From Blastocystis sp. Blastoise (lineage: Eukaryota > Sar > Bigyra > Opalinata > Blastocystidae), in the NCBI GenBank assembly GCA_039096225.1, contig JBBPEB010000011.1, positions 961,234 to 1,025,233 of the forward strand: a stretch of DNA of 64,000 bases, read 5' to 3'. Position numbers and translations under genes: made by a program. The notes below the pieces were generated by a model that ran no database searches, was not told the origin of the DNA, and saw only the letters and a program-made list of their open reading frames with translations. Below, in pieces: positions 10,501 to 25,500 of this stretch. Each line of letters opens with the position of its first letter. Position 1 is the first letter of the stretch.

Positions 10501-13500
10501 AGGTAATTATTGTATAGAAGGTATTAAATATTCTTGTCCATCTGGTTCTTATGGTAATGAAACTGGTCTTTATAATAATAATTGTAGTGGTAAATGTTTA
10601 GAAGGTTATTATTGTTTAGAAGGATCTATATCATCAATTGAAAATGAATGTGGTAATGCAAATGTATATTGTCCTTTAGGTTCTTCTTCTCCTATTAATG
10701 TTCCTTTAGGTTCTTATTCTATTCCTCTTGATGTTAATTCTACAATTCGTTCTAATTTTGTTATTTGTGAAGAAGGTAATTATTGTATAGAAGGTATTAA
10801 ATATTCTTGTCCATCTGGTTCTTATGGTAATGAAACTGGTCTTTATAATAATAATTGTAGTGGTAAATGTTTAGAAGGTTATTATTGTTTAGAAGGATCT
10901 ATATCATCAATTGAAAATGAATGTGGTAATGCAAATGTATATTGTCCTTTAGGTTCTTCTTCTCCTATTAATGTTCCTTTAGGTTCTTATTCTATTCCTC
11001 TTGATGTTAATTCTACAATTCGTTCTAATTTTGTTATTTGTGAAGAAGGTAATTATTGTATAGAAGGTATTAAATATTCTTGTCCATCTGGTTCTTATGG
11101 TAATGAAACTGGTCTTTATAATAATAATTGTAGTGGTAAATGTTTAGAAGGTTATTATTGTTTAGAAGGATCTATATCATCAATTGAAAATGAATGTGGT
11201 AATGCAAATGTATATTGTCCTTTAGGTTCTTCTTCTCCTATTAATGTTCCTTTAGGTTCTTATTCTATTCCTCTTGATGTTAATTCTACAATTCGTTCTA
11301 ATTTTGTTATTTGTGAAGAAGGTAATTATTGTATAGAAGGTATTAAATATTCTTGTCCATCTGGTTCTTATGGTAATGAAACTGGTCTTTATAATAATAA
11401 TTGTAGTGGTAAATGTTTAGAAGGTTATTATTGTTTAGAAGGATCTATATCATCAATTGAAAATGAATGTGGTAATGCAAATGTATATTGTCCTTTAGGT
11501 TCTTCTTCTCCTATTAATGTTCCTTTAGGTTCTTATTCTATTCCTCTTGATGTTAATTCTACAATTCGTTCTAATTTTGTTATTTGTGAAGAAGGTAATT
11601 ATTGTATAGAAGGTATTAAATATTCTTGTCCATCTGGTTCTTATGGTAATGAAACTGGTCTTTATAATAATAATTGTAGTGGTAAATGTTTAGAAGGTTA
11701 TTATTGTTTAGAAGGATCTATATCATCAATTGAAAATGAATGTGGTAATGCAAATGTATATTGTCCTTTAGGTTCTTCTTCTCCTATTAATGTTCCTTTA
11801 GGTTCTTATTCTATTCCTCTTGATGTTAATTCTACAATTCGTTCTAATTTTGTTATTTGTGAAGAAGGTAATTATTGTATAGAAGGTATTAAATATTCTT
11901 GTCCATCTGGTTCTTATGGTAATGAAACTGGTCTTTATAATAATAATTGTAGTGGTAAATGTTTAGAAGGTTATTATTGTTTAGAAGGATCTATATCATC
12001 AATTGAAAATGAATGTGGTAATGCAAATGTATATTGTCCTTTAGGTTCTTCTTCTCCTATTAATGTTCCTTTAGGTTCTTATTCTATTCCTCTTGATGTT
12101 AATTCTACAATTCGTTCTAATTTTGTTATTTGTGAAGAAGGTAATTATTGTATAGAAGGTATTAAATATTCTTGTCCATCTGGTTCTTATGGTAATGAAA
12201 CTGGTCTTTATAATAATAATTGTAGTGGTAAATGTTTAGAAGGTTATTATTGTTTAGAAGGATCTATATCATCAATTGAAAATGAATGTGGTAATGCAAA
12301 TGTATATTGTCCTTTAGGTTCTTCTTCTCCTATTAATGTTCCTTTAGGTTCTTATTCTATTCCTCTTGATGTTAATTCTACAATTCGTTCTAATTTTGTT
12401 ATTTGTGAAGAAGGTAATTATTGTATAGAAGGTATTAAATATTCTTGTCCATCTGGTTCTTATGGTAATGAAACTGGTCTTTATAATAATAATTGTAGTG
12501 GTAAATGTTTAGAAGGTTATTATTGTTTAGAAGGATCTATATCATCAATTGAAAATGAATGTGGTAATGCAAATGTATATTGTCCTTTAGGTTCTTCTTC
12601 TCCTATTAATGTTCCTTTAGGTTCTTATTCTATTCCTCTTGATGTTAATTCTACAATTCGTTCTAATTTTGTTATTTGTGAAGAAGGTAATTATTGTATA
12701 GAAGGTATTAAATATTCTTGTCCATCTGGTTCTTATGGTAATGAAACTGGTCTTTATAATAATAATTGTAGTGGTAAATGTTTAGAAGGTTATTATTGTT
12801 TAGAAGGATCTATATCATCAATTGAAAATGAATGTGGTAATGCAAATGTATATTGTCCTTTAGGTTCTTCTTCTCCTATTAATGTTCCTTTAGGTTCTTA
12901 TTCTATTCCTCTTGATGTTAATTCTACAATTCGTTCTAATTTTGTTATTTGTGAAGAAGGTAATTATTGTATAGAAGGTATTAAATATTCTTGTCCATCT
13001 GGTTCTTATGGTAATGAAACTGGTCTTTATAATAATAATTGTAGTGGTAAATGTTTAGAAGGTTATTATTGTTTAGAAGGATCTATATCATCAATTGAAA
13101 ATGAATGTGGTAATGCAAATGTATATTGTCCTTTAGGTTCTTCTTCTCCTATTAATGTTCCTTTAGGTTCTTATTCTATTCCTCTTGATGTTAATTCTAC
13201 AATTCGTTCTAATTTTGTTATTTGTGAAGAAGGTAATTATTGTATAGAAGGTATTAAATATTCTTGTCCATCTGGTTCTTATGGTAATGAAACTGGTCTT
13301 TATAATAATAATTGTAGTGGTAAATGTTTAGAAGGTTATTATTGTTTAGAAGGATCTATATCATCAATTGAAAATGAATGTGGTAATGCAAATGTATATT
13401 GTCCTTTAGGTTCTTCTTCTCCTATTAATGTTCCTTTAGGTTCTTATTCTATTCCTCTTGATGTTAATTCTACAATTCGTTCTAATTTTGTTATTTGTGA

Positions 13501-16500
13501 AGAAGGTAATTATTGTATAGAAGGTATTAAATATTCTTGTCCATCTGGTTCTTATGGTAATGAAACTGGTCTTTATAATAATAATTGTAGTGGTAAATGT
13601 TTAGAAGGTTATTATTGTTTAGAAGGATCTATATCATCAATTGAAAATGAATGTGGTAATGCAAATGTATATTGTCCTTTAGGTTCTTCTTCTCCTATTA
13701 ATGTTCCTTTAGGTTCTTATTCTATTCCTCTTGATGTTAATTCTACAATTCGTTCTAATTTTGTTATTTGTGAAGAAGGTAATTATTGTATAGAAGGTAT
13801 TAAATATTCTTGTCCATCTGGTTCTTATGGTAATGAAACTGGTCTTTATAATAATAATTGTAGTGGTAAATGTTTAGAAGGTTATTATTGTTTAGAAGGA
13901 TCTATATCATCAATTGAAAATGAATGTGGTAATGCAAATGTATATTGTCCTTTAGGTTCTTCTTCTCCTATTAATGTTCCTTTAGGTTCTTATTCTATTC
14001 CTCTTGATGTTAATTCTACAATTCGTTCTAATTTTGTTATTTGTGAAGAAGGTAATTATTGTATAGAAGGTATTAAATATTCTTGTCCATCTGGTTCTTA
14101 TGGTAATGAAACTGGTCTTTATAATAATAATTGTAGTGGTAAATGTTTAGAAGGTTATTATTGTTTAGAAGGATCTATATCATCAATTGAAAATGAATGT
14201 GGTAATGCAAATGTATATTGTCCTTTAGGTTCTTCTTCTCCTATTAATGTTCCTTTAGGTTCTTATTCTATTCCTCTTGATGTTAATTCTACAATTCGTT
14301 CTAATTTTGTTATTTGTGAAGAAGGTAATTATTGTATAGAAGGTATTAAATATTCTTGTCCATCTGGTTCTTATGGTAATGAAACTGGTCTTTATAATAA
14401 TAATTGTAGTGGTAAATGTTTAGAAGGTTATTATTGTTTAGAAGGATCTATATCATCAATTGAAAATGAATGTGGTAATGCAAATGTATATTGTCCTTTA
14501 GGTTCTTCTTCTCCTATTAATGTTCCTTTAGGTTCTTATTCTATTCCTCTTGATGTTAATTCTACAATTCGTTCTAATTTTGTTATTTGTGAAGAAGGTA
14601 ATTATTGTATAGAAGGTATTAAATATTCTTGTCCATCTGGTTCTTATGGTAATGAAACTGGTCTTTATAATAATAATTGTAGTGGTAAATGTTTAGAAGG
14701 TTATTATTGTTTAGAAGGATCTATATCATCAATTGAAAATGAATGTGGTAATGCAAATGTATATTGTCCTTTAGGTTCTTCTTCTCCTATTAATGTTCCT
14801 TTAGGTTCTTATTCTATTCCTCTTGATGTTAATTCTACAATTCGTTCTAATTTTGTTATTTGTGAAGAAGGTAATTATTGTATAGAAGGTATTAAATATT
14901 CTTGTCCATCTGGTTCTTATGGTAATGAAACTGGTCTTTATAATAATAATTGTAGTGGTAAATGTTTAGAAGGTTATTATTGTTTAGAAGGATCTATATC
15001 ATCAATTGAAAATGAATGTGGTAATGCAAATGTATATTGTCCTTTAGGTTCTTCTTCTCCTATTAATGTTCCTTTAGGTTCTTATTCTATTCCTCTTGAT
15101 GTTAATTCTACAATTCGTTCTAATTTTGTTATTTGTGAAGAAGGTAATTATTGTATAGAAGGTATTAAATATTCTTGTCCATCTGGTTCTTATGGTAATG
15201 AAACTGGTCTTTATAATAATAATTGTAGTGGTAAATGTTTAGAAGGTTATTATTGTTTAGAAGGATCTATATCATCAATTGAAAATGAATGTGGTAATGC
15301 AAATGTATATTGTCCTTTAGGTTCTTCTTCTCCTATTAATGTTCCTTTAGGTTCTTATTCTATTCCTCTTGATGTTAATTCTACAATTCGTTCTAATTTT
15401 GTTATTTGTGAAGAAGGTAATTATTGTATAGAAGGTATTAAATATTCTTGTCCATCTGGTTCTTATGGTAATGAAACTGGTCTTTATAATAATAATTGTA
15501 GTGGTAAATGTTTAGAAGGTTATTATTGTTTAGAAGGATCTATATCATCAATTGAAAATGAATGTGGTAATGCAAATGTATATTGTCCTTTAGGTTCTTC
15601 TTCTCCTATTAATGTTCCTTTAGGTTCTTATTCTATTCCTCTTGATGTTAATTCTACAATTCGTTCTAATTTTGTTATTTGTGAAGAAGGTAATTATTGT
15701 ATAGAAGGTATTAAATATTCTTGTCCATCTGGTTCTTATGGTAATGAAACTGGTCTTTATAATAATAATTGTAGTGGTAAATGTTTAGAAGGTTATTATT
15801 GTTTAGAAGGATCTATATCATCAATTGAAAATGAATGTGGTAATGCAAATGTATATTGTCCTTTAGGTTCTTCTTCTCCTATTAATGTTCCTTTAGGTTC
15901 TTATTCTATTCCTCTTGATGTTAATTCTACAATTCGTTCTAATTTTGTTATTTGTGAAGAAGGTAATTATTGTATAGAAGGTATTAAATATTCTTGTCCA
16001 TCTGGTTCTTATGGTAATGAAACTGGTCTTTATAATAATAATTGTAGTGGTAAATGTTTAGAAGGTTATTATTGTTTAGAAGGATCTATATCATCAATTG
16101 AAAATGAATGTGGTAATGCAAATGTATATTGTCCTTTAGGTTCTTCTTCTCCTATTAATGTTCCTTTAGGTTCTTATTCTATTCCTCTTGATGTTAATTC
16201 TACAATTCGTTCTAATTTTGTTATTTGTGAAGAAGGTAATTATTGTATAGAAGGTATTAAATATTCTTGTCCATCTGGTTCTTATGGTAATGAAACTGGT
16301 CTTTATAATAATAATTGTAGTGGTAAATGTTTAGAAGGTTATTATTGTTTAGAAGGATCTATATCATCAATTGAAAATGAATGTGGTAATGCAAATGTAT
16401 ATTGTCCTTTAGGTTCTTCTTCTCCTATTAATGTTCCTTTAGGTTCTTATTCTATTCCTCTTGATGTTAATTCTACAATTCGTTCTAATTTTGTTATTTG

Positions 16501-19500
16501 TGAAGAAGGTAATTATTGTATAGAAGGTATTAAATATTCTTGTCCATCTGGTTCTTATGGTAATGAAACTGGTCTTTATAATAATAATTGTAGTGGTAAA
16601 TGTTTAGAAGGTTATTATTGTTTAGAAGGATCTATATCATCAATTGAAAATGAATGTGGTAATGCAAATGTATATTGTCCTTTAGGTTCTTCTTCTCCTA
16701 TTAATGTTCCTTTAGGTTCTTATTCTATTCCTCTTGATGTTAATTCTACAATTCGTTCTAATTTTGTTATTTGTGAAGAAGGTAATTATTGTATAGAAGG
16801 TATTAAATATTCTTGTCCATCTGGTTCTTATGGTAATGAAACTGGTCTTTATAATAATAATTGTAGTGGTAAATGTTTAGAAGGTTATTATTGTTTAGAA
16901 GGATCTATATCATCAATTGAAAATGAATGTGGTAATGCAAATGTATATTGTCCTTTAGGTTCTTCTTCTCCTATTAATGTTCCTTTAGGTTCTTATTCTA
17001 TTCCTCTTGATGTTAATTCTACAATTCGTTCTAATTTTGTTATTTGTGAAGAAGGTAATTATTGTATAGAAGGTATTAAATATTCTTGTCCATCTGGTTC
17101 TTATGGTAATGAAACTGGTCTTTATAATAATAATTGTAGTGGTAAATGTTTAGAAGGTTATTATTGTTTAGAAGGATCTATATCATCAATTGAAAATGAA
17201 TGTGGTAATGCAAATGTATATTGTCCTTTAGGTTCTTCTTCTCCTATTAATGTTCCTTTAGGTTCTTATTCTATTCCTCTTGATGTTAATTCTACAATTC
17301 GTTCTAATTTTGTTATTTGTGAAGAAGGTAATTATTGTATAGAAGGTATTAAATATTCTTGTCCATCTGGTTCTTATGGTAATGAAACTGGTCTTTATAA
17401 TAATAATTGTAGTGGTAAATGTTTAGAAGGTTATTATTGTTTAGAAGGATCTATATCATCAATTGAAAATGAATGTGGTAATGCAAATGTATATTGTCCT
17501 TTAGGTTCTTCTTCTCCTATTAATGTTCCTTTAGGTTCTTATTCTATTCCTCTTGATGTTAATTCTACAATTCGTTCTAATTTTGTTATTTGTGAAGAAG
17601 GTAATTATTGTATAGAAGGTATTAAATATTCTTGTCCATCTGGTTCTTATGGTAATGAAACTGGTCTTTATAATAATAATTGTAGTGGTAAATGTTTAGA
17701 AGGTTATTATTGTTTAGAAGGATCTATATCATCAATTGAAAATGAATGTGGTAATGCAAATGTATATTGTCCTTTAGGTTCTTCTTCTCCTATTAATGTT
17801 CCTTTAGGTTCTTATTCTATTCCTCTTGATGTTAATTCTACAATTCGTTCTAATTTTGTTATTTGTGAAGAAGGTAATTATTGTATAGAAGGTATTAAAT
17901 ATTCTTGTCCATCTGGTTCTTATGGTAATGAAACTGGTCTTTATAATAATAATTGTAGTGGTAAATGTTTAGAAGGTTATTATTGTTTAGAAGGATCTAT
18001 ATCATCAATTGAAAATGAATGTGGTAATGCAAATGTATATTGTCCTTTAGGTTCTTCTTCTCCTATTAATGTTCCTTTAGGTTCTTATTCTATTCCTCTT
18101 GATGTTAATTCTACAATTCGTTCTAATTTTGTTATTTGTGAAGAAGGTAATTATTGTATAGAAGGTATTAAATATTCTTGTCCATCTGGTTCTTATGGTA
18201 ATGAAACTGGTCTTTATAATAATAATTGTAGTGGTAAATGTTTAGAAGGTTATTATTGTTTAGAAGGATCTATATCATCAATTGAAAATGAATGTGGTAA
18301 TGCAAATGTATATTGTCCTTTAGGTTCTTCTTCTCCTATTAATGTTCCTTTAGGTTCTTATTCTATTCCTCTTGATGTTAATTCTACAATTCGTTCTAAT
18401 TTTGTTATTTGTGAAGAAGGTAATTATTGTATAGAAGGTATTAAATATTCTTGTCCATCTGGTTCTTATGGTAATGAAACTGGTCTTTATAATAATAATT
18501 GTAGTGGTAAATGTTTAGAAGGTTATTATTGTTTAGAAGGATCTATATCATCAATTGAAAATGAATGTGGTAATGCAAATGTATATTGTCCTTTAGGTTC
18601 TTCTTCTCCTATTAATGTTCCTTTAGGTTCTTATTCTATTCCTCTTGATGTTAATTCTACAATTCGTTCTAATTTTGTTATTTGTGAAGAAGGTAATTAT
18701 TGTATAGAAGGTATTAAATATTCTTGTCCATCTGGTTCTTATGGTAATGAAACTGGTCTTTATAATAATAATTGTAGTGGTAAATGTTTAGAAGGTTATT
18801 ATTGTTTAGAAGGATCTATATCATCAATTGAAAATGAATGTGGTAATGCAAATGTATATTGTCCTTTAGGTTCTTCTTCTCCTATTAATGTTCCTTTAGG
18901 TTCTTATTCTATTCCTCTTGATGTTAATTCTACAATTCGTTCTAATTTTGTTATTTGTGAAGAAGGTAATTATTGTATAGAAGGTATTAAATATTCTTGT
19001 CCATCTGGTTCTTATGGTAATGAAACTGGTCTTTATAATAATAATTGTAGTGGTAAATGTTTAGAAGGTTATTATTGTTTAGAAGGATCTATATCATCAA
19101 TTGAAAATGAATGTGGTAATGCAAATGTATATTGTCCTTTAGGTTCTTCTTCTCCTATTAATGTTCCTTTAGGTTCTTATTCTATTCCTCTTGATGTTAA
19201 TTCTACAATTCGTTCTAATTTTGTTATTTGTGAAGAAGGTAATTATTGTATAGAAGGTATTAAATATTCTTGTCCATCTGGTTCTTATGGTAATGAAACT
19301 GGTCTTTATAATAATAATTGTAGTGGTAAATGTTTAGAAGGTTATTATTGTTTAGAAGGATCTATATCATCAATTGAAAATGAATGTGGTAATGCAAATG
19401 TATATTGTCCTTTAGGTTCTTCTTCTCCTATTAATGTTCCTTTAGGTTCTTATTCTATTCCTCTTGATGTTAATTCTACAATTCGTTCTAATTTTGTTAT

Positions 19501-22500
19501 TTGTGAAGAAGGTAATTATTGTATAGAAGGTATTAAATATTCTTGTCCATCTGGTTCTTATGGTAATGAAACTGGTCTTTATAATAATAATTGTAGTGGT
19601 AAATGTTTAGAAGGTTATTATTGTTTAGAAGGATCTATATCATCAATTGAAAATGAATGTGGTAATGCAAATGTATATTGTCCTTTAGGTTCTTCTTCTC
19701 CTATTAATGTTCCTTTAGGTTCTTATTCTATTCCTCTTGATGTTAATTCTACAATTCGTTCTAATTTTGTTATTTGTGAAGAAGGTAATTATTGTATAGA
19801 AGGTATTAAATATTCTTGTCCATCTGGTTCTTATGGTAATGAAACTGGTCTTTATAATAATAATTGTAGTGGTAAATGTTTAGAAGGTTATTATTGTTTA
19901 GAAGGATCTATATCATCAATTGAAAATGAATGTGGTAATGCAAATGTATATTGTCCTTTAGGTTCTTCTTCTCCTATTAATGTTCCTTTAGGTTCTTATT
20001 CTATTCCTCTTGATGTTAATTCTACAATTCGTTCTAATTTTGTTATTTGTGAAGAAGGTAATTATTGTATAGAAGGTATTAAATATTCTTGTCCATCTGG
20101 TTCTTATGGTAATGAAACTGGTCTTTATAATAATAATTGTAGTGGTAAATGTTTAGAAGGTTATTATTGTTTAGAAGGATCTATATCATCAATTGAAAAT
20201 GAATGTGGTAATGCAAATGTATATTGTCCTTTAGGTTCTTCTTCTCCTATTAATGTTCCTTTAGGTTCTTATTCTATTCCTCTTGATGTTAATTCTACAA
20301 TTCGTTCTAATTTTGTTATTTGTGAAGAAGGTAATTATTGTATAGAAGGTATTAAATATTCTTGTCCATCTGGTTCTTATGGTAATGAAACTGGTCTTTA
20401 TAATAATAATTGTAGTGGTAAATGTTTAGAAGGTTATTATTGTTTAGAAGGATCTATATCATCAATTGAAAATGAATGTGGTAATGCAAATGTATATTGT
20501 CCTTTAGGTTCTTCTTCTCCTATTAATGTTCCTTTAGGTTCTTATTCTATTCCTCTTGATGTTAATTCTACAATTCGTTCTAATTTTGTTATTTGTGAAG
20601 AAGGTAATTATTGTATAGAAGGTATTAAATATTCTTGTCCATCTGGTTCTTATGGTAATGAAACTGGTCTTTATAATAATAATTGTAGTGGTAAATGTTT
20701 AGAAGGTTATTATTGTTTAGAAGGATCTATATCATCAATTGAAAATGAATGTGGTAATGCAAATGTATATTGTCCTTTAGGTTCTTCTTCTCCTATTAAT
20801 GTTCCTTTAGGTTCTTATTCTATTCCTCTTGATGTTAATTCTACAATTCGTTCTAATTTTGTTATTTGTGAAGAAGGTAATTATTGTATAGAAGGTATTA
20901 AATATTCTTGTCCATCTGGTTCTTATGGTAATGAAACTGGTCTTTATAATAATAATTGTAGTGGTAAATGTTTAGAAGGTTATTATTGTTTAGAAGGATC
21001 TATATCATCAATTGAAAATGAATGTGGTAATGCAAATGTATATTGTCCTTTAGGTTCTTCTTCTCCTATTAATGTTCCTTTAGGTTCTTATTCTATTCCT
21101 CTTGATGTTAATTCTACAATTCGTTCTAATTTTGTTATTTGTGAAGAAGGTAATTATTGTATAGAAGGTATTAAATATTCTTGTCCATCTGGTTCTTATG
21201 GTAATGAAACTGGTCTTTATAATAATAATTGTAGTGGTAAATGTTTAGAAGGTTATTATTGTTTAGAAGGATCTATATCATCAATTGAAAATGAATGTGG
21301 TAATGCAAATGTATATTGTCCTTTAGGTTCTTCTTCTCCTATTAATGTTCCTTTAGGTTCTTATTCTATTCCTCTTGATGTTAATTCTACAATTCGTTCT
21401 AATTTTGTTATTTGTGAAGAAGGTAATTATTGTATAGAAGGTATTAAATATTCTTGTCCATCTGGTTCTTATGGTAATGAAACTGGTCTTTATAATAATA
21501 ATTGTAGTGGTAAATGTTTAGAAGGTTATTATTGTTTAGAAGGATCTATATCATCAATTGAAAATGAATGTGGTAATGCAAATGTATATTGTCCTTTAGG
21601 TTCTTCTTCTCCTATTAATGTTCCTTTAGGTTCTTATTCTATTCCTCTTGATGTTAATTCTACAATTCGTTCTAATTTTGTTATTTGTGAAGAAGGTAAT
21701 TATTGTATAGAAGGTATTAAATATTCTTGTCCATCTGGTTCTTATGGTAATGAAACTGGTCTTTATAATAATAATTGTAGTGGTAAATGTTTAGAAGGTT
21801 ATTATTGTTTAGAAGGATCTATATCATCAATTGAAAATGAATGTGGTAATGCAAATGTATATTGTCCTTTAGGTTCTTCTTCTCCTATTAATGTTCCTTT
21901 AGGTTCTTATTCTATTCCTCTTGATGTTAATTCTACAATTCGTTCTAATTTTGTTATTTGTGAAGAAGGTAATTATTGTATAGAAGGTATTAAATATTCT
22001 TGTCCATCTGGTTCTTATGGTAATGAAACTGGTCTTTATAATAATAATTGTAGTGGTAAATGTTTAGAAGGTTATTATTGTTTAGAAGGATCTATATCAT
22101 CAATTGAAAATGAATGTGGTAATGCAAATGTATATTGTCCTTTAGGTTCTTCTTCTCCTATTAATGTTCCTTTAGGTTCTTATTCTATTCCTCTTGATGT
22201 TAATTCTACAATTCGTTCTAATTTTGTTATTTGTGAAGAAGGTAATTATTGTATAGAAGGTATTAAATATTCTTGTCCATCTGGTTCTTATGGTAATGAA
22301 ACTGGTCTTTATAATAATAATTGTAGTGGTAAATGTTTAGAAGGTTATTATTGTTTAGAAGGATCTATATCATCAATTGAAAATGAATGTGGTAATGCAA
22401 ATGTATATTGTCCTTTAGGTTCTTCTTCTCCTATTAATGTTCCTTTAGGTTCTTATTCTATTCCTCTTGATGTTAATTCTACAATTCGTTCTAATTTTGT

Positions 22501-25500
22501 TATTTGTGAAGAAGGTAATTATTGTATAGAAGGTATTAAATATTCTTGTCCATCTGGTTCTTATGGTAATGAAACTGGTCTTTATAATAATAATTGTAGT
22601 GGTAAATGTTTAGAAGGTTATTATTGTTTAGAAGGATCTATATCATCAATTGAAAATGAATGTGGTAATGCAAATGTATATTGTCCTTTAGGTTCTTCTT
22701 CTCCTATTAATGTTCCTTTAGGTTCTTATTCTATTCCTCTTGATGTTAATTCTACAATTCGTTCTAATTTTGTTATTTGTGAAGAAGGTAATTATTGTAT
22801 AGAAGGTATTAAATATTCTTGTCCATCTGGTTCTTATGGTAATGAAACTGGTCTTTATAATAATAATTGTAGTGGTAAATGTTTAGAAGGTTATTATTGT
22901 TTAGAAGGATCTATATCATCAATTGAAAATGAATGTGGTAATGCAAATGTATATTGTCCTTTAGGTTCTTCTTCTCCTATTAATGTTCCTTTAGGTTCTT
23001 ATTCTATTCCTCTTGATGTTAATTCTACAATTCGTTCTAATTTTGTTATTTGTGAAGAAGGTAATTATTGTATAGAAGGTATTAAATATTCTTGTCCATC
23101 TGGTTCTTATGGTAATGAAACTGGTCTTTATAATAATAATTGTAGTGGTAAATGTTTAGAAGGTTATTATTGTTTAGAAGGATCTATATCATCAATTGAA
23201 AATGAATGTGGTAATGCAAATGTATATTGTCCTTTAGGTTCTTCTTCTCCTATTAATGTTCCTTTAGGTTCTTATTCTATTCCTCTTGATGTTAATTCTA
23301 CAATTCGTTCTAATTTTGTTATTTGTGAAGAAGGTAATTATTGTATAGAAGGTATTAAATATTCTTGTCCATCTGGTTCTTATGGTAATGAAACTGGTCT
23401 TTATAATAATAATTGTAGTGGTAAATGTTTAGAAGGTTATTATTGTTTAGAAGGATCTATATCATCAATTGAAAATGAATGTGGTAATGCAAATGTATAT
23501 TGTCCTTTAGGTTCTTCTTCTCCTATTAATGTTCCTTTAGGTTCTTATTCTATTCCTCTTGATGTTAATTCTACAATTCGTTCTAATTTTGTTATTTGTG
23601 AAGAAGGTAATTATTGTATAGAAGGTATTAAATATTCTTGTCCATCTGGTTCTTATGGTAATGAAACTGGTCTTTATAATAATAATTGTAGTGGTAAATG
23701 TTTAGAAGGTTATTATTGTTTAGAAGGATCTATATCATCAATTGAAAATGAATGTGGTAATGCAAATGTATATTGTCCTTTAGGTTCTTCTTCTCCTATT
23801 AATGTTCCTTTAGGTTCTTATTCTATTCCTCTTGATGTTAATTCTACAATTCGTTCTAATTTTGTTATTTGTGAAGAAGGTAATTATTGTATAGAAGGTA
23901 TTAAATATTCTTGTCCATCTGGTTCTTATGGTAATGAAACTGGTCTTTATAATAATAATTGTAGTGGTAAATGTTTAGAAGGTTATTATTGTTTAGAAGG
24001 ATCTATATCATCAATTGAAAATGAATGTGGTAATGCAAATGTATATTGTCCTTTAGGTTCTTCTTCTCCTATTAATGTTCCTTTAGGTTCTTATTCTATT
24101 CCTCTTGATGTTAATTCTACAATTCGTTCTAATTTTGTTATTTGTGAAGAAGGTAATTATTGTATAGAAGGTATTAAATATTCTTGTCCATCTGGTTCTT
24201 ATGGTAATGAAACTGGTCTTTATAATAATAATTGTAGTGGTAAATGTTTAGAAGGTTATTATTGTTTAGAAGGATCTATATCATCAATTGAAAATGAATG
24301 TGGTAATGCAAATGTATATTGTCCTTTAGGTTCTTCTTCTCCTATTAATGTTCCTTTAGGTTCTTATTCTATTCCTCTTGATGTTAATTCTACAATTCGT
24401 TCTAATTTTGTTATTTGTGAAGAAGGTAATTATTGTATAGAAGGTATTAAATATTCTTGTCCATCTGGTTCTTATGGTAATGAAACTGGTCTTTATAATA
24501 ATAATTGTAGTGGTAAATGTTTAGAAGGTTATTATTGTTTAGAAGGATCTATATCATCAATTGAAAATGAATGTGGTAATGCAAATGTATATTGTCCTTT
24601 AGGTTCTTCTTCTCCTATTAATGTTCCTTTAGGTTCTTATTCTATTCCTCTTGATGTTAATTCTACAATTCGTTCTAATTTTGTTATTTGTGAAGAAGGT
24701 AATTATTGTATAGAAGGTATTAAATATTCTTGTCCATCTGGTTCTTATGGTAATGAAACTGGTCTTTATAATAATAATTGTAGTGGTAAATGTTTAGAAG
24801 GTTATTATTGTTTAGAAGGATCTATATCATCAATTGAAAATGAATGTGGTAATGCAAATGTATATTGTCCTTTAGGTTCTTCTTCTCCTATTAATGTTCC
24901 TTTAGGTTCTTATTCTATTCCTCTTGATGTTAATTCTACAATTCGTTCTAATTTTGTTATTTGTGAAGAAGGTAATTATTGTATAGAAGGTATTAAATAT
25001 TCTTGTCCATCTGGTTCTTATGGTAATGAAACTGGTCTTTATAATAATAATTGTAGTGGTAAATGTTTAGAAGGTTATTATTGTTTAGAAGGATCTATAT
25101 CATCAATTGAAAATGAATGTGGTAATGCAAATGTATATTGTCCTTTAGGTTCTTCTTCTCCTATTAATGTTCCTTTAGGTTCTTATTCTATTCCTCTTGA
25201 TGTTAATTCTACAATTCGTTCTAATTTTGTTATTTGTGAAGAAGGTAATTATTGTATAGAAGGTATTAAATATTCTTGTCCATCTGGTTCTTATGGTAAT
25301 GAAACTGGTCTTTATAATAATAATTGTAGTGGTAAATGTTTAGAAGGTTATTATTGTTTAGAAGGATCTATATCATCAATTGAAAATGAATGTGGTAATG
25401 CAAATGTATATTGTCCTTTAGGTTCTTCTTCTCCTATTAATGTTCCTTTAGGTTCTTATTCTATTCCTCTTGATGTTAATTCTACAATTCGTTCTAATTT